Assembly (NCBI GenBank): GCA_018242485.1
Contig: JAFEBV010000036.1
Coordinates: 36,093-100,092, forward strand
Direction: 5' to 3'
Length of the DNA: 64,000 nucleotides
Origin: Pseudomonadota bacterium
Lineage (GTDB): Bacteria; Pseudomonadota; Gammaproteobacteria; Xanthomonadales; Xanthomonadaceae
In this document: positions 33,948-42,453 of the stretch, piece by piece
Position numbering within the stretch: position 1 is the stretch's first letter
Layout of the letters: every line of letters starts with the position of its first letter
Program-made: the position numbers and the translations under genes
The notes under the pieces: generated by a model
What the model saw: the letters and a program-made list of their open reading frames with translations, nothing else
What the model was told of the DNA's origin: nothing
The model's database searches: none

Positions 33948-34859
33948 TTACCAGCGGATGAATTCGACCGTGCCTTCGACGATCGGATGCGGATTGTTGA
34001 TCTCTCTTTCGTACTTCGAGGAAATCGCAACCCGGCCGGGGCCGGTCAGGCGCAGCCACAGGTGGCGATTGGCGTATTGGTTGCTGAAGATCGACACCTT
34101 CGCCCGCGGGTATTCGGCGATCAGCCAAGCGGAAACGCTGAGGTCGCGATACAGCAGCGCATCCGCCTGGACGTACACCGATTCATGGGGCTGCAGATCG
34201 CGGAACATGGTGTTGCCGGGCGAATGCAGCAGCAGCAGGCCCTGCTCGTTGGGCGCGGAGAAGATGTCGTCGTACATGCCGAGCGGGCGCTCGATTTCGA
34301 TGTCGTTGCCGTTGCGCACCTTGAAATACAGGTTGTTCGCCGAGGGCGCGTAGGTCACCGCATCGGTCGCGGCAAGAAAACAATGGTTGCGCACCCACAT
34401 GGCCTTGCCGCGGTCGAGTGGCAGGGACACGATCTCGCCCGGATGGTTGTCCGACAACGCCAGATGCCCCGGCCCGGTCGCCTCCAGCAGGTAGCGCTCC
34501 ATCTTGGCGAGGAAGCGCGTGAAGAAGGACTTGCCGTCCTTGTGGTTGGCGAGCTTGACGCTGGATTCGGCGAAGGTGAGCTTATGGTGGGGAAACCAGA
34601 TGCGGTCGCCGGCCTGCAGGTCGAAGTCAGCGACCGGCACGAAGGATCCGGCGATCTGCACATGCGAGCGGCCGAACTGGATGTGCGCCATGTCCTTGGC
34701 GCCGGGCAGTTCTTCCCAGCCCGAATCGGAAACCAGCGCATTCACCTTCGCCGGATTGCCGCAGGTGCGGCAGGTGCCGCGTTCGCTCAGCGGCCCGGTC
34801 ATCCGGCAGTAGGGGCAGGGATAGGCATCCACCGAGCCGGGCGTGATTGGCGTGCTCAT
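33948..34859 (-). CDS. Zinc-ribbon AIM24-family protein, paralogue 1
   Basis: 303 residues, ATG 34859. A four-cysteine zinc ribbon (Cys15, 18, 30, 33: CPYC and CRTC) precedes an AIM24/TspB-type beta domain. It shares with the neighbouring paralogue the blocks VSDSGW, VPVAD/E, GDRIWFPHHK and a terminal LTGPGRV. AIM24-type proteins are beta-rich, oligomeric and membrane-associated in mitochondria and bacteria, with no known enzymatic activity. Ten bases after the stop of paralogue 2; 33 bases before the zinc-ribbon membrane protein. Confidence 0.87.
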   Translation of the reverse strand: MSTPITPGSVDAYPCPYCRMTGPLSERGTCRTCGNPAKVNALVSDSGWEELPGAKDMAHIQFGRSHVQIAGSFVPVADFDLQAGDRIWFPHHKLTFAESSVKLANHKDGKSFFTRFLAKMERYLLEATGPGHLALSDNHPGEIVSLPLDRGKAMWVRNHCFLAATDAVTYAPSANNLYFKVRNGNDIEIERPLGMYDDIFSAPNEQGLLLLHSPGNTMFRDLQPHESVYVQADALLYRDLSVSAWLIAEYPRAKVSIFSNQYANRHLWLRLTGPGRVAISSKYEREINNPHPIVEGTVEFIRW

Positions 34860-34869
34860 GGCGCTGCCC

Positions 34870-35661
34870 TCACTCGGTCAGGTGGTGGTGGTACATCGAC
34901 TGGATGCCGACGCGGCCGGGGCCGGTGAGCTGGGCCATGTACAGCTTCGAGAACCAGCCGGTCTTCACGCCCGCAATCGGCACGGTGTCGAGGGTGACCG
35001 AGGAATCCTTGTAGAGCAACTTGCCCGCTTCGATGAGGATGGTTTCGCCGGCGCCGAGCGTGCGCTGCAACACGTCGCCATTGCCGTGCAGCATCAGCAT
35101 GCCCGGCTGCGCCTGGGTGATGAAGCGATCCAGATACATGCCGTTGCCGCCATGCATCAGGTTGACCAGCCCCTTGATGCGCACGAACGAGTACGCCACG
35201 GTGTGCGAGGCGAGCAGGAAGGCGTGCTCGCGCACGTCCAGTTCCATGCCCGGATGGATGGGCATCACCACCAGTTCGCCGGGTGCGTCGCGGGAGAACG
35301 CGATCCGCCCGGGCCCGTCGGCGTACAGCACCGAATACGGCATGCCATGCGCGCGCCGGCCGCCGGGCAGGTTGTACTGGTGCAGCGGCACGCCGGGCTC
35401 TTTCCAGAGCATCGTGTGCTGCTCGAAATAGACGCTGTCGCCCTGCTGCAGCGCGATCTCCGCGACCGGCACGTACTTGCCCTCGACTTGCAGGGCGGAA
35501 TTGCCGAACTTGAATTCCTCCATGTCCTTCAGGCGCGGCGCCTCGCGCCAGCCCGAATCGGAGACTTTGTCCTTCACATCCAGCGGCGCGGCGCAGGACA
35601 CGCATTGGCGGGCGTCGGCCGCGTTGTTCATGCGGCACCACGAGCAGACGATCACTTCCAC
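34870..35661 (-). CDS. Zinc-ribbon AIM24-family protein, paralogue 2
   Basis: 263 residues, GTG start at 35661 preceded by GGGAGGG. Zinc ribbon at the extreme N-terminus (Cys6, 9, 20, 23: CSWC and CVSC), then an AIM24 domain with VSDSGWREAP, VPVAEIALQQGDSVYF, GPGRIAFSRDAPGELV and LTGPGRVGIQ. Shorter than paralogue 1 by about 40 residues. Second gene of the operon after the SPFH gene. The two paralogues are clearly homologous but diverged, so the duplication is old. Confidence 0.87.
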   Translation of the reverse strand: MEVIVCSWCRMNNAADARQCVSCAAPLDVKDKVSDSGWREAPRLKDMEEFKFGNSALQVEGKYVPVAEIALQQGDSVYFEQHTMLWKEPGVPLHQYNLPGGRRAHGMPYSVLYADGPGRIAFSRDAPGELVVMPIHPGMELDVREHAFLLASHTVAYSFVRIKGLVNLMHGGNGMYLDRFITQAQPGMLMLHGNGDVLQRTLGAGETILIEAGKLLYKDSSVTLDTVPIAGVKTGWFSKLYMAQLTGPGRVGIQSMYHHHLTE

Positions 35662-35769
35662 GGCATCACCCTCCCCTGAGTAACATGGTTATCGTGCGGG
35701 TTGGTTCCTGCCTTCCCCAAGGGGCGCGCAAACGCCCTGATCCAGAACCTGTCCTGCCTGCCTGACCGC

Positions 35770-36936
35770 TTACAACCCCAGCGCCTTGGCCTTGAGCGCG
35801 TCGTAATCGGCCTGCGTGATCAGGCCGGCATCGAGCATCTGTTTCGCCTTGGTCAGCTTGGCGATCGGATCGTCGGCTGCGGGCGCGGCCGGCGCTGCGG
35901 GCGCGGGCGCAGCCACCGGCTGTTGCAATCCGGCCAGACCGACCGAACCCGAGGCGATGCCCAGCCCCATGATGCCCGCCGCGCCGGCGTTCTGCCCCGC
36001 CGCCTGGAAGCCTGCCGCGACGCTGGCCTGCAAGTTGGAATTGCCGCGCGTGCCGGACAGCGCATCGGCGCGCTGCACGGTCTTGAGCAGCTCCTTGGTG
36101 TTGGCGTCGTACTCGATGGAAACGATCGCGGTCTTGACGATCTCCAGCCCGCGCTCGGACTTCCACTGATAACCCGACTCGACCGCCGCCGACAGGCTCT
36201 TGGCGAAACCCAGCGAATCCTGCTGCAGCTTGGTGATGCGGTTGCCTTTGGCGGGGTCGTTGGAATACAGGCTGAAGGCCGGCGCCAGCGAGCCGACCAC
36301 TTCGTTGAACAACTGGCTGGCGGCGTCGTTGTCGATGTCGGTGAAATCGAACACCTGCCCGGGAACGAGATAAGTCGCGGGGACGAAGTTCTTCACGAAC
36401 AGGATCGGATCGACGATCTTCAGCGTGTACGAACCGCGCGTGACCGCGCCGACCTGGGTGTTGAGGAAGGCGTCGTCCCAGTAGATCTCCGACTGCGTGC
36501 CGAAGCGGTTGTCCGGCAATTCCTTCAGGCACACGAAGAACGCCATCTGCTGCGCGCCGGGCTGGCCGCCGAATTTGAAGCGCTCCCAGCTCTGCGTGAC
36601 CAGCGAATCGACGATGCCGTCGCCGGAGAAAATCGACTTGGAATTGATGTTGTCCGAATGCCATTCGTAGGCGCCGGCCTGCGCGGCGAAACCGGTGATC
36701 GCGCCGTCCTGGAACAGCAGCAGGCCGTAGCCTTCCGGCACCACGATCTTCGAGCCGTTGGTGATGATGTTGGTCGAACCCTTGGTGTTCGACCCGCGTC
36801 CGGCATTGGTGCCCTGCGGCACCGCGGCGAACAGCGCCGCCGTCGGCGGCAGTCCGGCGGGAATGGTGTAGAAATCCTTCCACTGATCGGCGAGCGTGCC
36901 GCCGATCGAACCTACTGCTGCCTGAATCAAGCCCAT
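35770..36936 (-). CDS. SPFH-domain protein with C-terminal SHOCT motif
   Basis: 388 residues, ATG 36936 with GGAGAGG upstream. SPFH/band-7 core about 25-290 (IVVPEGYGLLLFQDGAITGF, then WERFKFGG, and the amphipathic helix region around KTAIVSIEYDANTKELLKT). A low-complexity Ala/Gly/Pro linker (about 300-355) leads to a SHOCT motif (356-386: DPIAKLTKAKQMLDAGLIT, YDALKAKAL). It resembles the YdjI-type or virion-core-like SPFH proteins, which lack an N-terminal membrane anchor. First gene of the operon; probably forms an oligomeric platform to which the AIM24 and zinc-ribbon proteins bind. Confidence 0.88.
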   Translation of the reverse strand: MGLIQAAVGSIGGTLADQWKDFYTIPAGLPPTAALFAAVPQGTNAGRGSNTKGSTNIITNGSKIVVPEGYGLLLFQDGAITGFAAQAGAYEWHSDNINSKSIFSGDGIVDSLVTQSWERFKFGGQPGAQQMAFFVCLKELPDNRFGTQSEIYWDDAFLNTQVGAVTRGSYTLKIVDPILFVKNFVPATYLVPGQVFDFTDIDNDAASQLFNEVVGSLAPAFSLYSNDPAKGNRITKLQQDSLGFAKSLSAAVESGYQWKSERGLEIVKTAIVSIEYDANTKELLKTVQRADALSGTRGNSNLQASVAAGFQAAGQNAGAAGIMGLGIASGSVGLAGLQQPVAAPAPAAPAAPAADDPIAKLTKAKQMLDAGLITQADYDALKAKALGL

Positions 36937-37134
36937 GACATCCTCTCCACGATGCGGGGCAAGGCACGATGCCTGCCCAGTCCGTCAAACTACAACATTC
37001 CGGAACGTCGGAGCCAGACGAGGACGGACTGGCTGGTGGTGAGCCGCCCACTCCGTGGGATTCCATTCAGGTATCGCGAAAAACGCTCTGCTCGCTGAGG
37101 AAATGCCCGGGGCGGGCACTGGGCGATTGCCCGA

Positions 37135-38142
37135 TCAGTATTCGGGCTTCTGCTCCCGCGCCAGCAACTGGCGCAGGCATTCGGTCGGGGTGAGGTCGCC
37201 GTGCAGCACGCGCTGCACACGCGCGGCGATCGGCAGTTCGATGCCGAAGCGGTCGGCCTGGCGGATCACTTCGTCGGCGGTGTCCACCGATTCCACCACC
37301 TGCCCGATCTGCGCCACCGCCTCGGCGATCGAGCGACCGCGCCCGAGCGCGAGGCCGAGGCGACGGTTGCGGGAGAGATCGCCGGTGCAGGTGAGCACGA
37401 GGTCGCCCAGCCCGGCCAACCCCATCAGGGTTTCCGCGCGGCCGCCGAGGGCGGTGTTCAGGCGCAGCATTTCGTTGAGGCCACGGGTGATCAAGCCGGC
37501 GCGTGCGTTCAAGCCGAGGTTCATGCCGTCGGCCACCCCGGTAGCGACCGCCAGAACATTTTTCATCGCACCGCCCAGTTCGGCACCGCGGATGTCGTTG
37601 CCGGTATAGGCGCGGAAGGTCGGGCCGTGCAGCACGCCGGCCACCTGCCGGGCGAAGGCGTCGTCGTCGGAATGCACGGTGACCGCGGTCGGCAAACCTT
37701 GCGCGACCTCGCGCGCGAACGAGGGGCCGGTGACCACCGCCAGCGGCACGTCGGCGCCGAACACCTCGGCGGCGACTTCATGCAGGAAGCGGCCCGAGCC
37801 GGGCTCGAATCCCTTGGTCGCCCACGCCACACCCGCACCGTCCGGTCGCAACGGTGCGATCGCTTTCACGGTCTGGGTGAAAGCGTGGCTGGGCACCACC
37901 ACCAGCACGAGTTGTGCGCCGGTCAGCGCTTCGCGCAGATCCGACGTCGCCCGCAAGTCTGCCGGCAGCGGAACATCCGGCAGGTAGCGCTGATTGCGAT
38001 GCTCGCGGTCGATCGCCACCACCTGCGCGGCGTCGCGACCCCACAGCATCGTGGGCACGCCGTTGCGCGCCGCCAGTGCAGCCAGCGCGGTGCCCCACGA
38101 ACCCGCGCCGACGACGGCCAGCCGTGGCGACGCGGACGTCAT
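37135..38142 (-). CDS. gpsA: NAD(P)-dependent glycerol-3-phosphate dehydrogenase
   Basis: 335 residues. Reduces dihydroxyacetone phosphate to sn-glycerol-3-phosphate for phospholipid synthesis. Rossmann motif [12 protein letters not shown], second motif [12 protein letters not shown], the catalytic Lys in [12 protein letters not shown] and the family block [14 protein letters not shown]. Directly downstream of secB (7-base gap), as in many gammaproteobacteria. Confidence 0.97.
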   Translation of the reverse strand: MTSASPRLAVVGAGSWGTALAALAARNGVPTMLWGRDAAQVVAIDREHRNQRYLPDVPLPADLRATSDLREALTGAQLVLVVVPSHAFTQTVKAIAPLRPDGAGVAWATKGFEPGSGRFLHEVAAEVFGADVPLAVVTGPSFAREVAQGLPTAVTVHSDDDAFARQVAGVLHGPTFRAYTGNDIRGAELGGAMKNVLAVATGVADGMNLGLNARAGLITRGLNEMLRLNTALGGRAETLMGLAGLGDLVLTCTGDLSRNRRLGLALGRGRSIAEAVAQIGQVVESVDTADEVIRQADRFGIELPIAARVQRVLHGDLTPTECLRQLLAREQKPEY

Positions 38143-38149
38143 CGTCGCG

Positions 38150-38653
38150 TCAGGCGTTGCCGATCACGGGCTGCTGCTGCGCCTGCTGCATGCGCTGGCG
38201 CAATTGCTCGGCGTACACCGCATCGAAATTGATCGGCTGCAACAGGAACGGCGGGAAACCGCCATTGGAGATCAGATCGCTCACCACCTGGCGCGCATAC
38301 GGGAACAGCACGTTCGGGCAATGGCTGCCGAGCATCATGTCCAGACTGGCATCGTCGAACCCGCTCAGACCGAAAATACCGGCCTGCTCGACTTCGGCCA
38401 GATACGCGGTCTTCTCGTTGATGGTGCAGGTCAACGTGATGGTCAGCGACACCTCGTACATGTCGGCCTCCATGCGGCCGACCTTCTGGTTGAGGTTGAG
38501 CTGCAACTGCGGCATCGCCTGCTCTTGGAACGCGGCCGGCACGCCGGGCGCCTCGTAGGAGACATTCTTCAAGTACAGCTTGTGCACCATGAACTGCGGA
38601 CCTTGTGGCGCGGACTCGGCGCCGGCGGCACCGTTGGTGGCTTCATCGGCCAT
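38150..38653 (-). CDS. secB: Protein-export chaperone SecB
   Basis: 167 residues. Tetrameric chaperone that holds pre-proteins for SecA. Family blocks: [52 protein letters not shown] segment, [22 protein letters not shown]-rich C-terminal tail follows. In E. coli the order is yibN-grxC-secB-gpsA; here the space upstream of secB (38654-38945) contains no glutaredoxin gene. Confidence 0.97.
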   Translation of the reverse strand: MADEATNGAAGAESAPQGPQFMVHKLYLKNVSYEAPGVPAAFQEQAMPQLQLNLNQKVGRMEADMYEVSLTITLTCTINEKTAYLAEVEQAGIFGLSGFDDASLDMMLGSHCPNVLFPYARQVVSDLISNGGFPPFLLQPINFDAVYAEQLRQRMQQAQQQPVIGNA

Positions 38654-38752
38654 GGATTCTGGACTCCGTGGAGGGGTTGCGTGGGGAGGACTTCGAAGTA
38701 TCCCATGCGCAGGCGGATGCCGCCAAATTCGGGATTTGGGACTCGGAAATTT

Positions 38753-38795
38753 TCCTTCACCCTCCGGGGGAAGGCGCCCGTAGGGCGGATGCGGG
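38753..38795. repeat. Half BIME-like element
   Basis: Contains CCTCCGGGGGAAGGCGCCCG and GGGCGGATGCGGG; matches one end of the CCCTCATCCG repeat family in reverse orientation. The rest of the 292-bp gap holds no gene. A GCCGAGGC/GCCTCGGC hairpin (38926-38944) abuts the rhodanese stop and could terminate transcription, although no T-run follows on the minus strand. Confidence 0.6.
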
Positions 38796-38945
38796 AAATC
38801 TCTCCCGGTTCGCTGAGGAAGAGAAGCACGTTGACGGAAAGTGCGCCCTTCATCCGGAGGAAGAAGGCAAGCCTGTCCATGGTGCCGGGTGCCGGTCCGC
38901 GCGTCCGTGCGCGGGCGCGCGCCGGGCCGAGGCGATGCCTCGGCT

Positions 38946-39386
38946 TTATCCGGCTCGCCCTCGTGCCAGCGGCAGATCGGAGGACTGCCATGCGGCGACG
39001 CCGCCGTCGAGCCAGTACACCTGCTTGAAACCAGCCTTCACCAGCCGGCCGGCCGCGCCCGCCGAAGTCGTACCGTTGCGGCACACCACAGCCACCGGCA
39101 TCTCGCGCACCTTGGCCAGATCCTTGTTCTCCGGATCGAACTGGCTCATAACCACGCTGCGTGAGCCGACCACATGTCCTTTCTCGAAATCACCGCTGGC
39201 GCTGACGTCGATCACCAGCGCGTTGTCGCGGTTGATCAGCTCGGTCAGGCGCGCCGGATTGATGCTGCGATAACCGCGGGTGAAGCGCGAGAGTTCGTTG
39301 ACGATCAGCGCGACGGTCACGCCGGCGAAGCCCAGCACCAGCAGAGAGTGGCTGGAGAAGAAGGTTTGCAGCTCGTGGACGTTCAC
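38946..39386 (-). CDS. Membrane-anchored rhodanese-like protein, YibN-type
   Basis: 146 residues from a GTG at 39386; no clear ribosome-binding site, so the start is uncertain. One N-terminal membrane helix (about 14-30, LLVLGFAGVTVALIVNEL) precedes a rhodanese domain with active-site Cys102 in CRNGTTSAG, preceded by VIDVSASGDFEKGHVVGS and followed by WLDGGVAAWQ. Equivalent to YibN of the yibN-secB-gpsA neighbourhood. Sulfur transfer is predicted; partner unknown. Confidence 0.87.
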   Translation of the reverse strand: MNVHELQTFFSSHSLLVLGFAGVTVALIVNELSRFTRGYRSINPARLTELINRDNALVIDVSASGDFEKGHVVGSRSVVMSQFDPENKDLAKVREMPVAVVCRNGTTSAGAAGRLVKAGFKQVYWLDGGVAAWQSSDLPLARGRAG

Positions 39387-39451
39387 GGACGGGTGGAGGA
39401 TGGCAAGACGGACGGCAATTATAGCCTCTCGTCCGTCTGGTCCCGCCAAAG

Positions 39452-39895
39452 CTAATTCTGTGGGCTGATGTCCGGCAGTCCGCTGACCAGCCACCAGTGC
39501 TTGATGGCTGGATCCCAGCGCCAGTGCTCGCTGTAGACCACGCTGCGCGGGATCTGGGTGTTGCGGTTGATCAGGTCGAGCTTGATCTTCTGGTCGACCG
39601 TGTCCTTGGTCTCGACGTGCGCGAGCACTTGGTAGCCGGACACCTCGACCTGCTTGAAGCGATCGCGCTCCAGATCGGTGATCGGATGATCCTGCTTGGT
39701 TTTGGGATCGACGAAGTCGTAGGCCTTGTCGAAATCGCCCCAGCGCATCGCGCCGGCGAAATCGTAGAAGGTCATTTCCTTGGCGCGATCCTGGCTGGGC
39801 TTGATGTTGTCGCAGGCCGACAGCCCCAGCGTGCCGCCCAGCAGCGCGGTGGCGAGAACGACGGCTGCGATGCGCCGGGCGCGGGGAACGATCAT
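39452..39895 (-). CDS. Small lipoprotein of unknown function
   Basis: 147 residues, ATG 39895 with GGAGG seven bases upstream. Signal peptide with lipobox GLSAC (Cys28). The mature part is a mixed alpha/beta domain with tryptophans near the end (EHWRWDPAIKHWWLV). The shape resembles small periplasmic NTF2-like proteins but this is only an impression. Positioned upstream of the rhodanese gene on the same strand with a 65-bp gap. Confidence 0.8.
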   Translation of the reverse strand: MIVPRARRIAAVVLATALLGGTLGLSACDNIKPSQDRAKEMTFYDFAGAMRWGDFDKAYDFVDPKTKQDHPITDLERDRFKQVEVSGYQVLAHVETKDTVDQKIKLDLINRNTQIPRSVVYSEHWRWDPAIKHWWLVSGLPDISPQN

Positions 39896-39951
39896 CACGA
39901 GACCTCCGGGTAACGGGTGGCGGCGTCGGATGGCGCGCGCTGCCACCAAGA

Positions 39952-40509
39952 CTAACCCATCGAGGGCTGGCCCATCGAGTCGATGGCGACGAAGCGCGCG
40001 GACATCACCGCCGCCTCGCCGCCGGCCGCCATGGGCACCCGCGCCTGCATGGCGATGCGCGCCTTGCCGTGGCGGCGGAAGGTCTCCAGAAACGTCTCGA
40101 AAGCTTCGCCATCCACAGGTGAGGCTTCGGCGACGAGATCCTGATACAGCGGGGCGATGAACTTGACCTGGCTGTCGGCGACATAGACTTCGGCCTTCAG
40201 CCCCTGCAATTGCATGCGCAGGGTGACCCAGCCCCACGCGGCGAGGGTCATCACCCCGCCGAGGCTGCCGCCGAAGGCACAACCCTTGTCGTTGACGTTG
40301 GCCGACAGCGGCGCGGTCAGGCGCAGCATGCGGCCGTCGTAACACAGCGGGCGCACGCCCATCGCCGCCACCGGCGGCATCTTGCGGAAGTGCAGCGCCA
40401 GTTGCGCCACCGCTGCCTCGACCGGATCGGTCGGCACCTGACCGAGCAGCACCTTGGCCGCCTGCGACAGGGTTGTGCGAAGCTTCCTGCGTGCGCTCGT
40501 CGATGCCAC
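39952..40509 (-). CDS. YiiD C-terminal-like thioesterase
   Basis: 185 residues, GTG start 40509. Hotdog-fold protein: LTAPLSANVNDKGCAFGGSLGGVMTLAAW resembles the YiiD_C/DUF4442 block. N-terminal helices carry ALHFRKMPP. It should hydrolyse an acyl-CoA or acyl-ACP thioester. The start overlaps the divergent hemD start (40503) by seven bases, so promoter signals must lie within coding sequence or the true start may be downstream. Confidence 0.82.
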   Translation of the reverse strand: MASTSARRKLRTTLSQAAKVLLGQVPTDPVEAAVAQLALHFRKMPPVAAMGVRPLCYDGRMLRLTAPLSANVNDKGCAFGGSLGGVMTLAAWGWVTLRMQLQGLKAEVYVADSQVKFIAPLYQDLVAEASPVDGEAFETFLETFRRHGKARIAMQARVPMAAGGEAAVMSARFVAIDSMGQPSMG

Positions 40510-41297
40510 CGTCGGTTCTGCCTCTGTCGAATGGGTTCGTGGTGTCGCTGCGCGCGGTCGGGCAGCACCGGCGTCTGTTGCGAGCAGCCGAGGCGTTGGG
40601 TGCCTGCGGCGTGCCCTTGCCCGGCCTGCGGCTGGCGGCGCGGGAGGATACGCCCACCCGCCATGCCTTGGATAGCGCCCTGACCGCCGAGGCGGTGATC
40701 TTCACCAGCCCGGCGGCGGTACGCTTTGCCCGCCGCTTGCTGCCGCAGCTACCGACCGGGGACGGCTCGCAAGGTTCCCTACGGTATTTCGCGCTCGGAA
40801 CGGTCACCGCGGCGGCGCTGCATCGCGCCGGTGGCGGCAGGGTCGTCGTTCCGCCACGTGCCGACAGCGAAGCCCTGCTCGCCCTGCCGGAGCTGGGCGA
40901 GGTGCACGGACGGCGGATCGGGCTGGTCACCGCACCCGGTGGGCGCGGCCTGCTCGCGGCGGCGCTGCGCGAACGCGGCGCGACGCTGTGCGTGGCCGAA
41001 GTGTACGCACGCCAGCCCGCGCGACTGAGTCAGGCGCATATCCGCCGCTTCATGGCGGCACCGGATCTAGGCGCGGTGTGCGTGACCAGCGCCGAGGCGC
41101 TGGACAACGTGTTGGCGCGGTTGCCGGATGCGGCGCGAATGAAACTCCTGCGCGCCGTCGCGGTCGTCAGCAGTACGCGACTGGGAGCGATCGCGCGCGC
41201 GCGCGGGTTTGCGACGACGGTGCTGGCGCGCTCGCCGACGCCGCGCGAGTTGTTCGCCGCACTCGTCGAGCATGCCAGCGCGCAAAGCATCCGGTAG
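40503..41297 (+). CDS. hemD: Uroporphyrinogen-III synthase
   Basis: 264 residues from ATG 40503; ATG 40473 and GTG 40539/40542 are alternatives. HemD is poorly conserved in sequence; recognisable parts are the two-domain repeat pattern, IFTSPAAVRFARR, GTVTAAALHRAGG and VCVTSAEALDNVLARL. Followed by hemX and hemY, the usual HemD neighbours. hemC is not next to it. Cyclises hydroxymethylbilane with inversion of ring D. Confidence 0.88.
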   Translation: MPPSVLPLSNGFVVSLRAVGQHRRLLRAAEALGACGVPLPGLRLAAREDTPTRHALDSALTAEAVIFTSPAAVRFARRLLPQLPTGDGSQGSLRYFALGTVTAAALHRAGGGRVVVPPRADSEALLALPELGEVHGRRIGLVTAPGGRGLLAAALRERGATLCVAEVYARQPARLSQAHIRRFMAAPDLGAVCVTSAEALDNVLARLPDAARMKLLRAVAVVSSTRLGAIARARGFATTVLARSPTPRELFAALVEHASAQSIR

Positions 41298-41331
41298 CAT
41301 TCTCAACTCGCCCATCCCGTTCGTGCTTGCG

Positions 41332-42453
41332 ATGTCCGGCAACGATCCCACCACCTCGTCCGCCGCTTCTACGCGCCGCCCACAAGGCCGCATCCTGCTG
41401 TGGTCGATGCTGTTGGCCTTGCTGGCGCTGGGCGCGTGGCAGACCCGCGGCTGGTGGTGGGCGCATGTGGTCGCAGGCAACGCCGGCACGGGTGCCACGG
41501 TTGCGCCCGGTGCCGACGATTCGGGCGAGCCGATCGGCGATCCTGCGGCGGCGATCGCCGCCCTGCGTCGCGAACAACGCGACCTCGCCCAGCGCATGAG
41601 CGACACCACCGCCGGCCAGCAGGTGCTGCGCGACGAGGTGCTGGGCGTGGGCGAGCGCGCCGCCCTGCTGGAACAATCCGTCTCGCGCATCGCCAGCCCG
41701 CGCGGGCAGGGCGAGCAAGCGCTGCGGCTGGACGAAGCCGAACTGCTGCTGACCATCGGCCAGCAGCAGATCGAGCTGGCCGCCGATACCGGTGCCGCGC
41801 TGCACGCCTATGCGCTGGCGGACGACGTGCTCGCCGGCTCCTCCGATCCTTCGGTGCTGAACCTGCGGCAGTCGCTGGCGCAGGAAGTGGCTGCAATGAA
41901 GGCATTGCCGCCCGATCCGCGCGCCTTCCTCGGCGGCCGGCTGGATGCCTTCGAGGCCAGCCTCGATGCGCAGCCGTTCGATACCGCCACCGACGCTCCG
42001 GCAGCCAAGCGCCCGTCGGTGTTCGATCGCGTGGTCGGCAGCCTCGTCGAGGTGCGCCATGCACCGGCGCAGGATCTGCTCGATCCGGCAAGCCGCGACG
42101 CCGCGCTGACCGCGATCCGGCTGGAGATCACCCTCGCCCGGCTGGCGCTGGAACGCCGCGATGCCGCCGCGTTCCACGCCGCACTGGGGCGCATCGACCG
42201 CTGGCTGCCGCGATTGTATTCGGCGGATACCGTCGCTCGCCAACGTGCGCTGCTGGCCGACCTGCAACGCGCGCCGGTGCGTCTGGAATTGCCCAGCCTC
42301 GGCGGCACCCTCACCGAACTGCGCCGTCTGCGGCAGGAGCAACCGCCCCCCACCGCAGTGGCCGCCAGCACCGCGGTTGACGTGGCTCAACACCCTGCCC
42401 CTGCGCCGGCACCCACACATCCGGCACCTGCGCAACCGCCGCCGCATCGATGA
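41332..42453 (+). CDS. hemX: HemX-like inner-membrane protein
   Basis: 373 residues from ATG 41332. One N-terminal transmembrane helix (about 22-44, LLWSMLLALLALGAW), then a coiled-coil stretch and a helical domain with DEAELLLTIGQQQIELA typical of the HemX family (once called uroporphyrinogen-III C-methyltransferase but without SAM motifs). The C-terminus is Pro/Ala-rich. Overlaps hemY by ATGA. Function is presumed to support haem synthesis. Confidence 0.9.
   Translation: MSGNDPTTSSAASTRRPQGRILLWSMLLALLALGAWQTRGWWWAHVVAGNAGTGATVAPGADDSGEPIGDPAAAIAALRREQRDLAQRMSDTTAGQQVLRDEVLGVGERAALLEQSVSRIASPRGQGEQALRLDEAELLLTIGQQQIELAADTGAALHAYALADDVLAGSSDPSVLNLRQSLAQEVAAMKALPPDPRAFLGGRLDAFEASLDAQPFDTATDAPAAKRPSVFDRVVGSLVEVRHAPAQDLLDPASRDAALTAIRLEITLARLALERRDAAAFHAALGRIDRWLPRLYSADTVARQRALLADLQRAPVRLELPSLGGTLTELRRLRQEQPPPTAVAASTAVDVAQHPAPAPAPTHPAPAQPPPHR

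Noticed and set aside
38926..38944. GCCGAGGC/GCCTCGGC hairpin after the rhodanese stop
   Set aside because: Not called a terminator because no T-run follows on the minus strand; noted under the nearby repeat only.
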